Shown: positions 9,688-18,888, numbered from the stretch's first letter. The stretch: 64,000 nt of DNA from Empedobacter brevis NBRC 14943 = ATCC 43319 (GCF_000382425.1 NZ_KB908299.1:50916-114915), one strand, 5' to 3'. Made by a program: numbers and translations. The notes: generated by a model from the sequence alone, not told the origin.

Positions 9688-10191
9688 ATGAAAATATTAT
9701 TTTTTATATCGTTTATTATTTTTTCTTCTTGTTTTTCAAAAGGAGATTATAATCAACAGCAGAATTCAGCTATAAAAGAAATTGAAGTAGTTTATGACAA
9801 AGGTATTTATTCCTATTATTTAATGGAAGGAAAATTAATTGTTGAAAATTATAGAAGTAATTCAACTCATTATTTTGAAATTAATAAAAAAAGTAAAGTA
9901 GAGCTTAGTAGTTTATATTACGAGAACGAATTAAATGAAGATCCTAAAAAAGTAGAAATAGTTGTAGATAAGAATACATATTTAAATATGCCAGCAACAG
10001 AAATCGATTATTATATTTCTTTTGAAAATGGAACGATTCAACATTTTTATTTAAAAAGGGATAATGAAAAAACTCCGTTAGATTATTTTAAATATAGAAA
10101 ATATAAGAATTTTATTACTGAGATTGATCAAATTATTGACTCTTTAAATAAGCAGTATGATTTTGAAGAATCTGACATCATTTCACTATAA
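9688..10191 (+). CDS. Small lipoprotein B, copy 1
   Basis: A 167-residue lipoprotein; 'FIIFSSC' puts the lipidated Cys at residue 15. The mature part is charged, with 'EIEVVYDKGIYSYYLMEG' near the N-terminus and 'EIDQIIDSL' near the end. It follows lipoprotein A by 15 bases. No family is recognised. A close paralogue is at 12027-12530. Its place beside an orphan toxin cassette suggests an immunity or accessory role. Confidence 0.62.
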   Translation: MKILFFISFIIFSSCFSKGDYNQQQNSAIKEIEVVYDKGIYSYYLMEGKLIVENYRSNSTHYFEINKKSKVELSSLYYENELNEDPKKVEIVVDKNTYLNMPATEIDYYISFENGTIQHFYLKRDNEKTPLDYFKYRKYKNFITEIDQIIDSLNKQYDFEESDIISL

Positions 10192-10229
10192 AGGAGATGT
10201 TTTTTAGGACTAAAAATAATTCTTACAAA

Positions 10230-10739
10230 ATGAAAAAAATAATTTTAATATCTTGTCTACTATTAGTTTCTTCTTGTTTATCTAAGAAAAGTAATGATAA
10301 TGAAAAGGTAGAGATAATAGTTGGTGATAGTTCAACGTATTTGTATGATACTATAGAACTTCAAAGAAATATTATTGAGAAAGGAGATATTTATTCATAT
10401 AACAGATTAGAAGATGTTTATGAACAACCTGAAGATTCTTTGACATATCGCTTATTAAAATATTCTTATATTATGGCAGATAAATATGCCTATAATTATG
10501 CAAACCGAAAAATAATAAGAGATTTGGTTAGGAAAGAATTAAAAACAAATAATTTATCTTTAATAGGAGATTTAGATAGCAAGAATAAAACCGAAGTTTT
10601 TGCGCGTTTAAATCAATGTGCACAACAAAATGAGATCAGCTGTTTAACTATATTAAGAGATTATTATAAAAAGAACAATAATAAATCTGAAGCAGAAAAA
10701 ATAGAAAAGTTGCTAGATTCCATTATGTATAAAAAGTAA
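10230..10739 (+). CDS. Small lipoprotein C with alpha-helical body
   Basis: The ATG at 10230 begins a clear lipoprotein signal ('KKIILISCLLLVSSC'). An in-frame ATG at 10197 would add 11 residues, but it abuts an AAGGAG with no spacing. The body is helical and looks Sel1/TPR-like near the end ('NQCAQQNEISCLTILRDYY'). The 33 bases before the ATG are nearly identical to those before the unrelated lipoprotein at 12569, so this coding region looks like a swapped cassette. Confidence 0.6.
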   Translation: MKKIILISCLLLVSSCLSKKSNDNEKVEIIVGDSSTYLYDTIELQRNIIEKGDIYSYNRLEDVYEQPEDSLTYRLLKYSYIMADKYAYNYANRKIIRDLVRKELKTNNLSLIGDLDSKNKTEVFARLNQCAQQNEISCLTILRDYYKKNNNKSEAEKIEKLLDSIMYKK

Positions 10740-10838
10740 AATTATGATCTAAGATAATTCACCCCAATAATAACTTTTCCTCTGTTATGTGGTGTTTCTT
10801 TATATCTTCCAAAAACTATATTAGGAGGATACGGAAAG

Positions 10839-11327
10839 TTGTTGAAATTGTTTAAAGTTAAAAATAAAGTACTATCTATGGCTAAAACAGGAGATATAAA
10901 AATAGAGATAGATTCTTACAATAATGATTCTATTTTTGATCTTGTTGATTTTATAAATGCTTTTGAAGAAGAAAGTTGGAGTTTAAATGATCATGGGAAT
11001 ATTAGCTATTTACCTCTTCATGATGATGATAATTATGATTGGAAAATTAAACCTATTAGTTTTAGAAGAGAAATAATTCCTTTGCTAAAGGAAAAGCAAA
11101 AATGTAATGAAACAATTGGAGTAAATTTCTATTCAAATAAATATAATACTGGATTTTCTCTATTAGTTTATAACAACTATAACACTATAAATTTTATATT
11201 ATATAATAATGTAAAAAGAATCGAAGAATTGTCAATCACAGATTTTTCTTGGTATATAAAAAAAATAATTCCTATTCTGAATAGATTAGATATTGATTAT
11301 GAATACATAAGTTGTAGTGAAGGTTAA
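10839..11327 (+). CDS. Immunity-like small cytoplasmic protein
   Basis: The TTG at 10839 is chosen because an AGGAGG lies at 10823-10828, ten bases upstream; an ATG at 10878 is the alternative. The 162-residue protein is acidic with no signal peptide and contains 'DLVDFINAFEEESWSLND'. No family is named. It sits between the two copies of the lipoprotein block and ends before a strong terminator, in keeping with an orphan immunity gene. Confidence 0.55.
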   Translation: MLKLFKVKNKVLSMAKTGDIKIEIDSYNNDSIFDLVDFINAFEEESWSLNDHGNISYLPLHDDDNYDWKIKPISFRREIIPLLKEKQKCNETIGVNFYSNKYNTGFSLLVYNNYNTINFILYNNVKRIEELSITDFSWYIKKIIPILNRLDIDYEYISCSEG

Positions 11328-11396
11328 ATCTACTTGACTTAAAATTTTGAATAAAATCAATATATTTATTACAACTAAATTAACCATTTCATTATT

Positions 11397-11440
11397 CACC
11401 CCAATAATAGTATTTTCTCTGTTATTGGGGTGTTTTATTT
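11397..11440 (+). terminator. Rho-independent terminator
   Basis: An 11-bp perfect stem, CACCCCAATAA (11397-11407) with TTATTGGGGTG (11422-11432), is followed by TTTTATTTATTT. A decayed relative lies at 10759-10797, and the terminator at 25030-25065 shares the CCCAATAA/TTATTGGG stem and the CTCTG loop end. Confidence 0.85.
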
Positions 11441-11528
11441 ATTTGAAAACAATAAACTAAATACAAAACCATTTATCTTTACGATAAAGAAAATATAATT
11501 TACCAAATGATATAAATTGGGGTGTAAA

Positions 11529-12011
11529 ATGAAAATATTAACGTTCTTATTATTTATCTCTTTATTTACTGCGTGTCAACTAAATAAAGAACTTGTTGAG
11601 TCTATTCATATAAATTTTATAGGAACAGATGATATAATTCTTAAATACCCTAAATCTCAATATATCACTCACTTTTATGATAAAAAAGATGATACGATTA
11701 TATTTAACATGTCAAAACAACAATTTGATACAATTCAAGCTTTATATACTGAACATGTAAAATCTTATCCAACAGATACAGAAATTTATTTAAAAGATAA
11801 ATCTTTAGTTCTTACTGGAGGAAGTATTAAAAAATATAATTTTTCTTTAAATGATAAGAATAATAAAATTATAACACTAATAGATACAGGTGGAGATAAT
11901 GTTGATAAGGAATTTAAAAATTTCATGAAATTTGACGTCTATATACAAAAACTTCTTAAATCAAAGAAAGAATTAAAAAATAAGCCTGATTCTAATATGC
12001 CTAGTTTTTAA
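11529..12011 (+). CDS. Small lipoprotein A, copy 2
   Basis: The same length (160 residues) and signal peptide ('LFISLFTAC') as the gene at 9190. The stretches 'YPKSQYITHFYDKKDDTI' and 'KFMKFD'-type C-terminal region are conserved; the middle ('LVLTGGSIKKYNFSL') is diverged. The start is set by homology. The gene now stands behind a toxin remnant rather than a full toxin. Confidence 0.65.
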   Translation: MKILTFLLFISLFTACQLNKELVESIHINFIGTDDIILKYPKSQYITHFYDKKDDTIIFNMSKQQFDTIQALYTEHVKSYPTDTEIYLKDKSLVLTGGSIKKYNFSLNDKNNKIITLIDTGGDNVDKEFKNFMKFDVYIQKLLKSKKELKNKPDSNMPSF

Positions 12012-12026
12012 ATATTTGGTAGTCTT

Positions 12027-12530
12027 ATGAAAATATTATTTTTTGTATCGTTCATTGTTTTTTCTTCTTGTTTTTCAAAAGGAGATTATAAGTATCAAGA
12101 AAATTCAGCTATAAAAGAAATTGAAGTTGTTTATAACAGAGGTATTTATTCCTATTATTTAATGGAAGGAAAATTAATTGTTAAAAATTATGAAAGTATT
12201 TCTAACAATTATTTTGAAATAAGTAAAAAAGGTAAAGCAGAGCTTACTAGCTTATATTATGAGAACAAATTAAATGAAGAACCTAAAAAAGTAGAAATAG
12301 TTGTAGATGAAAGTACATATTTAAATATGCCAGCAACAGAAATCGATTATTATATTTCTTTTGAAAATGGAACGATTCAACATTTTTATTTAAAAAGGGA
12401 TCATGAAAAAACTCCGTTAGATTATTTTAAATATAGAAAATATAAGAATTTTATTACTGAGATTGATCAAATTATTGATTCTCTAAAGAAAAAATATCAT
12501 TTTAATAAATCTGATATAATCAGGATGTAA
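12027..12530 (+). CDS. Small lipoprotein B, copy 2
   Basis: A 167-residue paralogue of the gene at 9688-10191 with the same lipobox ('FSSC') and a nearly identical C-terminal half ('ATEIDYYISFENGTIQ'). It follows lipoprotein A copy 2 by 15 bases, exactly as in copy 1. Function unknown. Confidence 0.65.
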   Translation: MKILFFVSFIVFSSCFSKGDYKYQENSAIKEIEVVYNRGIYSYYLMEGKLIVKNYESISNNYFEISKKGKAELTSLYYENKLNEEPKKVEIVVDESTYLNMPATEIDYYISFENGTIQHFYLKRDHEKTPLDYFKYRKYKNFITEIDQIIDSLKKKYHFNKSDIIRM

Positions 12531-12568
12531 ATCTGATGTTTTTTGTGACTAAAAATAATTCTTACAAA

Positions 12569-12988
12569 ATGAGAAATCCTAATCAAAAATTGTTTAGTAA
12601 AATCCTGTTATTATTGTTGACAGTAGTATTGATAATAGGTTGTCAGAAAGAGATTGAAACAAAGTATCTCAAAAATAATATGTTTATAACCGAGGCAGGG
12701 AAGTACTATTTTAAAAGTACACTCTTAGAAATAAAAGAATTTCAGAACGGAACTTTAGTTGTGGGTTTAAAAAAAGGGAATAAAATTTATTATAGTCAAA
12801 ATATTTTTACAGCCTTTAGTAAATACCAACAATGGTTTATTTTTATTGATGAAAAAGATTGGATATGGATATACAATTCTGATTATCAGGAATTAATTCT
12901 ATTAGAAAAAAGAGAAGATGATTATTTTATAAATCCGCATTTTAATAAAAATTTTATACCTGCTAAAATTAGAGAAAAATTATCTTGA
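12569..12988 (+). CDS. Small lipoprotein D, replacing lipoprotein C in the second block
   Basis: The ATG at 12569 is exactly 2339 bases after that of lipoprotein C and shares its leader, but the coding region is unrelated. The 139-residue protein has a lipoprotein signal ('LLLTVVLIIGC', Cys near residue 28). The mature part is strand-rich with 'GKYYFKSTLLEIKEF' and 'DEKDWIWIY'. An upstream in-frame ATG at 12536 is less likely, by analogy with copy 1. Confidence 0.6.
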   Translation: MRNPNQKLFSKILLLLLTVVLIIGCQKEIETKYLKNNMFITEAGKYYFKSTLLEIKEFQNGTLVVGLKKGNKIYYSQNIFTAFSKYQQWFIFIDEKDWIWIYNSDYQELILLEKREDDYFINPHFNKNFIPAKIREKLS

Positions 12989-13073
12989 TGGATCGAGTGA
13001 TAATATAGAGGGGCATTCCATTCCGGAAATTATAGAATTAGAGAAAAGTCATCTTAAAAATGTATGGCGATAA
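12987..13073 (+). pseudogene. Possible 3' remnant of a lost gene
   Basis: Directly after lipoprotein D, in another frame, 28 protein-like codons ('GHSIPEIIELEKSHLKNVW') run to a TAA at 13071-13073 with no start codon. It may be the tail of a lost toxin or immunity gene. From 13074 to 13252 nothing else is recognised. Confidence 0.25.
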
Positions 13074-13294
13074 GATGAGGTTGTATTTCCGTTTTTTAAA
13101 ACAATAAGCCATTGTAATTGTTTTGTTTAATCCAAATTTAGTAGTGTATATTTTCAATAAAGTGTAATGTGTAAAACTTGATTTGTTCAGATTTTAGGGT
13201 GAATATTTGTGAAAATTAAGAGTGTCAATAGATGCTCTGCAATTTTTGAATCATGGAAACCAACCTAAAATCTTCAACGAACAATACAAGAATA

Positions 13295-15052
13295 ATGAAT
13301 AGAAAATGGTTTATAACCTTCTGTCTCTGTTTTATTTTGACAGGAATTATGCATGCGCAAAAAATATCGGCTTCGAATGGAGTTAGTTCTCCTTGTGCGA
13401 TATGTGCGCCTCCGAATTGGAGTGTTATTTCGGGAACGCCTGATATTTCAAATCGAAATATTGTCGCAGCATCCGGAACATCCGGAGGAGGGCAGAGCTG
13501 GACCAACGCACCGCTTCCGCTTCCGCCAAATAATCATCTTACCTGGATTACGATTAGAGATGTCGGAACTAAAGCAGGAGAAGAGTCAATAAAAACAACT
13601 ATTTCTGAACTTATAGTTGGAAGAGATTATGAAGTGGTGATTTATTCTTTGTCAGCAATGGCCGATAGGGGATCGACAAAGTATAGCCCTTCCTATATTG
13701 ATAAATATGATTTTCAAGTAGGAACTTATCCGAGAATAAGTGTGACGCAGGTGAACAGAGACACGAATAATAGCTGGGGAACAAATCGTTTGGTGTTTAC
13801 TGCCCAAAATACTTCTATGGATTTGTCTTTTTTTCCGGGTTTTAATGCCAGTACTTCTTCTTTCGAATCAGTCAATATTTCTGTGACATTAAATTCAATC
13901 AATACGTTGCCTGTAGGCAAAGATTTCTTCGTTTCAGCAGCTTTAAAAGATCAACCTGTGACATTGAATGTTGTGGAGAATGCGGTGGAATACGATGAAG
14001 GTCAATTTGTACAAAATGGTTCAGTAGATTTAGATCCTGCAACACCAGGTATACAATCTACTTATACTGATGCAAAAGGAACCTGGACAGTGAATACTTC
14101 TAACGGACAAGTTACTTTTGTTCCAACGAGAGGATTTGAAGGACAGGCTATAATAGAGTATACAGTACAGGATAATTATGTTCTGGATGGTATTCTTTCT
14201 CCCGGAACATCAATTCCGAAAACAATCATCATTACTATTCCTCCATGTACAACAGCTGTTACAAAGGAAAATTTTGAAGTCGCTGATGGTGTTACAAAGA
14301 CATTCATGATGCCGGCGACTGATTATGGGTTTCAATTTGATATTTATTCTTTAGACAATTCATTCCAATTGAATATAAATGGGATTGATTTAGCAAATGA
14401 AGAAATCGATTTTCAACCCGGAACCGGTGCTAAACAGAATATCAGATTTTTTGACGGAACAAAACACGGAGAAGGGAGTATTTCTCAAATCTATGACATA
14501 GAAGGAGACAGCCAATCTCCGGTTATAAGAATTAAAATCGCTTCAGATGGCAGCATATCGTTACAGGCACGAAAGTCTAATGCAGATAGAGCACTTTATG
14601 ATATGGAACTTTACGGAATTGTAGGAGGAACGGGTAGTACTAACGTGGCTTTTAATACGGTGACATGGAACAACGCAGCAAGTAATACAGTTATTGCTTC
14701 TCAGCATGTTGTCGGAGCAACTCATATGTCAGGTAATGGAAGTGGACTTATAAAAGTAGAATGTCCATGTACAAAAGAACCCAAAACAGGAATAAATACA
14801 ACGATTACGAATGTAGCAATTTCGACCAATACAACGATTAAATCCAATTGGCCTGCGAATATTCCAAATGGAGCGCTCGTATTAGACTCAAGCTCAAAAG
14901 GATTGGTGATTACCCGAATTAATAATGTTTTGACAGATATAAAAGCTCCTGTAGAAGGAATGATCGCATACGATGAAACAGATAAATGCGTGAAACTTTA
15001 TAATGGGTACATCTGGAATTGTTTAAAAAATTCATGCACAAACGAACGATGA
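13295..15052 (+). CDS. Secreted surface protein with cadherin-like region
   Basis: The ATG at 13295 begins a signal peptide (MNRKWFITFCLCFILTGIMHAQ); an in-frame ATG at 13253 would add 14 residues in front of it. The middle (about residues 215-345) has a tandem-95/cadherin-like pattern ending 'FEGQAIIEYTVQDNY' and 'PKTIIITIP'. The last ~50 residues ('VITRINNV', 'GMIAYDETDKCVKLYNG') form a module shared with the next gene. Its TGA overlaps the next ATG, so the two are translationally coupled. The role is probably adhesive or structural at the cell surface. Confidence 0.78.
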   Translation: MNRKWFITFCLCFILTGIMHAQKISASNGVSSPCAICAPPNWSVISGTPDISNRNIVAASGTSGGGQSWTNAPLPLPPNNHLTWITIRDVGTKAGEESIKTTISELIVGRDYEVVIYSLSAMADRGSTKYSPSYIDKYDFQVGTYPRISVTQVNRDTNNSWGTNRLVFTAQNTSMDLSFFPGFNASTSSFESVNISVTLNSINTLPVGKDFFVSAALKDQPVTLNVVENAVEYDEGQFVQNGSVDLDPATPGIQSTYTDAKGTWTVNTSNGQVTFVPTRGFEGQAIIEYTVQDNYVLDGILSPGTSIPKTIIITIPPCTTAVTKENFEVADGVTKTFMMPATDYGFQFDIYSLDNSFQLNINGIDLANEEIDFQPGTGAKQNIRFFDGTKHGEGSISQIYDIEGDSQSPVIRIKIASDGSISLQARKSNADRALYDMELYGIVGGTGSTNVAFNTVTWNNAASNTVIASQHVVGATHMSGNGSGLIKVECPCTKEPKTGINTTITNVAISTNTTIKSNWPANIPNGALVLDSSSKGLVITRINNVLTDIKAPVEGMIAYDETDKCVKLYNGYIWNCLKNSCTNER

Positions 15053-15558
15053 AAAAAAATAGACTAACGACACTCTTCTTTCTCTTCCTGTTTACACAAA
15101 TTAAAGCTCAGGTAATTATTGCTGAAGAAAGCAATTATCCAACGGATATTACAGAATCAAGTTTATTGCAGTTTGAAGATGATACATCCAAAGGAATTAT
15201 TCTTCCTGCGAATAACACAGAACCCGAAAATTCTGCAAACGGAACCATCATTTTTGATCGTCTCACTGAACGCGTGAAGATGTTTGAAAATGAGAAATGG
15301 GTAAATCTTTCAGACACAGGAAAAGCACCAGCTTTTCTAAATGAAAATGATTTAGGAAAGGGAGTCATTATAGGAGCTTATACATCGATGGCAGACGGTG
15401 TTCTGGTTCTGGAATCCTCAGATAAAGCATTGGTTTTACCTCGAATAAATAATGTAAATACGGATGTCATCAATCCATATCCTGGAATGATATGTTATGA
15501 TCTCGCAACTAAAACGGTTACAATATTTGATGGAATTCAATGGAATTATTGGAACTAG
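15049..15558 (+). CDS. Small secreted surface protein with two copies of the tail module
   Basis: The ATG at 15049 overlaps the previous stop (ATGA) and opens a signal peptide ('LTTLFFLFLFTQIKAQ'). The 169-residue protein is mostly two copies of a ~45-residue module: 'GIILPANNT...GTIIFDRLTERVKMFENEKW' and 'ALVLPRINNV...GMICYDLATKTVTIFDGIQW'. This module also ends the upstream protein, so the pair probably works together on the cell surface. Confidence 0.72.
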   Translation: MKKNRLTTLFFLFLFTQIKAQVIIAEESNYPTDITESSLLQFEDDTSKGIILPANNTEPENSANGTIIFDRLTERVKMFENEKWVNLSDTGKAPAFLNENDLGKGVIIGAYTSMADGVLVLESSDKALVLPRINNVNTDVINPYPGMICYDLATKTVTIFDGIQWNYWN

Positions 15559-15571
15559 GATGTATTTGATG

Positions 15572-15598
15572 AGCTCTATTCTTCTGAAGAATAGAGCT
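15572..15598. terminator. Terminator between convergent genes
   Basis: A 12-bp stem, AGCTCTATTCTT with AAGAATAGAGCT, a 3-base loop, followed by TTTGTTTTTT on the plus strand. It overlaps the last codons of the minus-strand regulator gene (stop at 15576-15578). Confidence 0.85.
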
Positions 15599-17111
15599 TT
15601 GTTTTTTCTTCTAAATTCTTAATATATAAGACGGCTGTAATGTTTGTTTCTTTTTTAAACGCTTCTGTAAATTTACTTGGAGACGAAAAGCCTGTCATTT
15701 CACTAAGAGCTGCTATTTTATATTTTCTATACGAAGGATTATTTTGTAATTCTGTAATGATATAATGAATTCTTAATTGATTAATGTAATTGGTGAAATT
15801 TTTGTTCTTATGAGAATTAATAACTTGCGACAAATATTTTGTGTTCGTTTGACAGTAGATAGACAATGACGCCAGCGACATATTGTTTTTATTGTATAAA
15901 GTCGTCTTCTCAAAATGCTCCAATCGTTTCAAAATCTTTTTCTCTGTTTCCGGGTTGATGTCTGTTTCCCGATGAGAAAATAATTTATCTTTAAGCGGTA
16001 TATTCATATTTGAAATAAATTGATGATAATCAATTTGTAGACGCTTTATTTTTTGCCGTATAGTTTTTATATACAGGTAAGCAATTAGAGCAAAGAGTAA
16101 AAAAAGAATCGATATAATTCCAATAAGGTAATTCGATGTATTTTTCTCTTTGGTCAAGGTAATATTCTCACTCTTTAATTTCTTTTGTTCATGGTTAATA
16201 AAAAGATTTCTATGATGATTGATAATTCCGGTAATCGTATCGATCTTTTCTTTTACAGCAACAACTTCTTTCGGCTTATTTTTTAATTTATAGTATTTTT
16301 CATACGTTTTATAAAACTCTTCTTGGAGTGCTAAGTATTCCGATTTTTCTGAATTTTTCTCAGCTAGGCTCATATATTTTTCAGCCTCAGTGGCATTGTT
16401 TTTTTCGATGTGGCACAAGGCAATTCCATTGTATACTAAAGCTTTGGTATGATTGTTAGGATGTTCTTCAACATAAGGTAAAGCTTTTTTATAATGAATT
16501 AAAGAACGGTCGAAATCATTTAATTGATAATAGCAGTCCCCTAACAACTGTAAATTGGTACCGATAAAATGATTGTAATTCGGATGTTCTTTTTTAAAAT
16601 ATTTGCCCGATTGTTTGATGTAATAAATAGCTTTTCCATAATTTTTTAAATCAATTTGATAATAAGCATTTTCCTGCATCAACATGCCTAAAAATGTTTC
16701 TTTGACTTCAGTATTACTTATTTTTTCGGCTTCAGAAACAGCTGTTTTGAGATATAAATTCGATTGACTGTAGAGTTTTAATATTCGGTATTGAGTGGCT
16801 AAAAAACCATTGATTTTAGTGGTTTGTATCGGATTAGCTACTCGTTCGGCTATTTCTTTTGCTCTTATAGCATATGCAACAGCTTTTGAATATTCGCTGC
16901 TTTGCTGAAAAAGAGTCGCAGAAAGCATTAAACTCTTTATTTTGAAGATGTCATTTTGAGAAATAGAATAAAGAGAATCTGCTATAAACACGGCTTTAGA
17001 AAAATCTTTTTGAGATGTTTCTAAATAAGTTTTTGTGTATATACGTTCAAACTCTTCGTTATTTTGGGCAGTTAGTAATAGAGGAAGAAAAAGAAGGATA
17101 AAAAATTTCAT
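15576..17111 (-). CDS. TPR-transmembrane-AraC family regulator
   Basis: A 511-residue protein: signal peptide ('FFILLFLPLLLTAQ'), periplasmic TPR-like helices to about residue 300, one transmembrane segment ('LIGIISILFLLFALIAYLYI', about 328-350), and a cytoplasmic C-terminal AraC-type HTH with 'YKIAALSEMTGFSSPSKF' as the second helix-turn-helix. This architecture suggests direct signalling from periplasm to DNA without a kinase. It is convergent with the surface-protein pair 13295-15558, a likely target by position. Paralogues are at 21503-23065 and 32238-33896. Confidence 0.88.
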   Translation of the reverse strand: MKFFILLFLPLLLTAQNNEEFERIYTKTYLETSQKDFSKAVFIADSLYSISQNDIFKIKSLMLSATLFQQSSEYSKAVAYAIRAKEIAERVANPIQTTKINGFLATQYRILKLYSQSNLYLKTAVSEAEKISNTEVKETFLGMLMQENAYYQIDLKNYGKAIYYIKQSGKYFKKEHPNYNHFIGTNLQLLGDCYYQLNDFDRSLIHYKKALPYVEEHPNNHTKALVYNGIALCHIEKNNATEAEKYMSLAEKNSEKSEYLALQEEFYKTYEKYYKLKNKPKEVVAVKEKIDTITGIINHHRNLFINHEQKKLKSENITLTKEKNTSNYLIGIISILFLLFALIAYLYIKTIRQKIKRLQIDYHQFISNMNIPLKDKLFSHRETDINPETEKKILKRLEHFEKTTLYNKNNMSLASLSIYCQTNTKYLSQVINSHKNKNFTNYINQLRIHYIITELQNNPSYRKYKIAALSEMTGFSSPSKFTEAFKKETNITAVLYIKNLEEKTKLYSSEE

Positions 17112-17173
17112 TCCAATTAATTATGTAGATCTAATATTTAAACAAAGGAAAACTTTTTTTGGATTAGCTTGTT

Positions 17174-17368
17174 TTATGAAATATCAAATCTATACATATA
17201 TTTTTTAATTTTTCCAGAATTGCTAATAATTAAATGCAATTCTTTAATGAAAAAGCCACTGCAGTATTTTTTTACCGGAATACAGTAATAATTTTTAGAT
17301 ATAAACTTTGCAGAAGCTTTAAATTTAGTCTCTATTTCCTCTAAAGTGTAATTTTCCAAATTAGACAT
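17174..17368 (-). CDS. Small hypothetical protein
   Basis: A 64-residue ORF beginning MSNLENYTLEEIETKFKA, with Cys and Lys/Tyr-rich middle ('YYCIPVKKYC'). No family is recognised. The amphipathic N-terminus looks protein-like, but no other support is visible. It lies 62 bases upstream of the AraC-type regulator on the same strand. Confidence 0.4.
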   Translation of the reverse strand: MSNLENYTLEEIETKFKASAKFISKNYYCIPVKKYCSGFFIKELHLIISNSGKIKKYMYRFDIS

Positions 17369-17862
17369 AATACTTGGTGCATTATAGTTCTTTTCTTAAA
17401 CAATTGAAACGGTATAAATCTTAATACCTGTTTGTTTTTAAGAAGAAAAAAGCCACTAATCACATAGGGTGTTGTTAGGTTTAATAAAAGAAATATAGTG
17501 AATACAACTTTTAATGAATTAATGACTTTTTATCTAAAACTTTATTTTTGTAAATATTTGAAATAATTTTTCAATAAATCAAATACATGACACCTCGTTT
17601 TATTGAAAATGAGGGTAATTTGTTTTGTTTTAAACTGCTGTCATTTAGGTTTTTATATTTTTTAAAAAAAGAATTTTTTGTAAAGATACTTTTACTTCTT
17701 TCAAAGCAATAAATATAATTTTCATTCAGTATAATAATATTGTTTTTCTTTTTAAGAAGGAAATTTTATATAAAAACAAAAACCTCGTTTTATAACGAGG
17801 TTTTAAAATGATGGTATGATGTATAATTATTTTTTTAGTTATATATGCAGAATTGCAACGGT
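17369..17862. other. Intergenic region, no gene seen
   Basis: About 490 AT-rich bases without a plausible coding frame. The only clear element is the hairpin at 17780-17803. Confidence 0.6.
17780..17803 (-). terminator. Terminator downstream of the GNAT gene
   Basis: A 10-bp stem, AAACCTCGTT with AACGAGGTTT, a 4-base loop, flanked by A-runs on the left and TTTT on the right, so it can act in both directions. It lies 60 bases past the stop of the minus-strand acetyltransferase. Confidence 0.8.
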
Positions 17863-18699
17863 TTATAAATTTTTAACCATTTCAAATTGATTGATGTCGT
17901 TGATTAACCCTTGTTTTTCAAAAAATAACTTTAAATTTTCTGCTGCTTCGTCTATGTTATTGAGTTGTACTTTCTCGTTAGATATTTGTTGTTGTACTTC
18001 AGTTAATAGTTGTGTTGCAATACCTTTTCGTCTGTATTCAGGTGTTACGGCAATTTGGTAGATTCGTTTTTTGATGGGGCAGAAAAGTAAATATCCGACA
18101 AGTTTTTCATCAATGAAAGCTCCTAATGAAACCGGTTCTATGACATCCATAGTTGGAGCAGAACTTTGCCAGCTGGGAGTAATATCCCAAAACGATTGCA
18201 GTTTTTTCCAATAAAAATCTTTTAAAGGCTGAACAGATGAAAGATTAGAAACGGGTTTTACTTCTAATTTCCCGTCAAAACACAGTAATTTGCGTTGGAT
18301 GAAGAAACCATTTTTTTCATAGGCACGAATAGCTGAATGATTGTCTTCAATGACTTCCAAGACCAATTGTTGAACGTTATTTTCTTTCAAAAACGGTAGA
18401 ATATATTCGTACATTTTTCCTACCAGACCTTGTCCGCGATATTCAGGAAGTACACCTGTACCTGCATTGTATACCATGGTTTTATCTTCCGTTTTTCGAA
18501 CACCATGCATCATAAAAGCTATCAATTGATTCTCTTCAAAAATACCTACAGACCATTCGAATACAATATCTTCTGATATTATTTTAAATTCCAATTGAGT
18601 GTTATCCAGTTGAAAAGGGACAATATAATCAGCAAAAGAACCATTAATAGCCTGTAATAAATCAAAGAAATCCTTTTGGGTTAGTTTACGTATCTGCAT
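17863..18699 (-). CDS. Tandem GNAT-domain N-acetyltransferase
   Basis: A 278-residue protein with two GNAT folds. The first has the acetyl-CoA binding motif 'PEYRGQGLVGKM' followed by 'NHSAIRAYEKNGF'; the second, C-terminal one has 'TPEYRRKGIATQLL'. It is probably cytoplasmic and transfers acetyl groups from acetyl-CoA to an unknown small-molecule or protein amine. Monocistronic, with its own terminator. Confidence 0.85.
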   Translation of the reverse strand: MQIRKLTQKDFFDLLQAINGSFADYIVPFQLDNTQLEFKIISEDIVFEWSVGIFEENQLIAFMMHGVRKTEDKTMVYNAGTGVLPEYRGQGLVGKMYEYILPFLKENNVQQLVLEVIEDNHSAIRAYEKNGFFIQRKLLCFDGKLEVKPVSNLSSVQPLKDFYWKKLQSFWDITPSWQSSAPTMDVIEPVSLGAFIDEKLVGYLLFCPIKKRIYQIAVTPEYRRKGIATQLLTEVQQQISNEKVQLNNIDEAAENLKLFFEKQGLINDINQFEMVKNL

Positions 18700-18888
18700 T
18701 TTCTGTTTTTTATAAAAGTACTTAAAAAAGTGACAATTTATTTCAGCTTTTTGTTATAAGTTAAATGGTTGTTTTAAGAAATGTAAGCATAACTAAAAGA
18801 TGTTTCGAAGCTCAACATAAGAAGAGAATCTTTTATAGAAAAAGCATTAGATGATTAAAAAAAATGTGCATTTGTTAGCGGTCATCTT

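Larger units (their letters stand above)
9161..10229 (+). repeat. Duplicated lipoprotein block, copy 1
   Basis: From the last codons of the orphan toxin to the start codon at 10230 this block matches 11500-12568 with a constant offset of 2339 bases. It contains lipoproteins A and B and the leader of a third gene. Similarity is near perfect at the edges and around signal peptides, and lower inside the A gene. Confidence 0.88.
11500..12568 (+). repeat. Duplicated lipoprotein block, copy 2
   Basis: This matches 9161-10229 at a constant offset of 2339 bases. Its left edge keeps the last codons of the toxin ('INWGVK' then stop), although the rest of that toxin is absent here, so the block arose by duplication of DNA that included the toxin end. 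Confidence 0.88.

Noticed and set aside
17587..17612. CCTCGTTTTAT near 17587 as a pair with the hairpin at 17780
   Set aside because: Only 11 bases match and there is no complementary arm beside it; probably chance.
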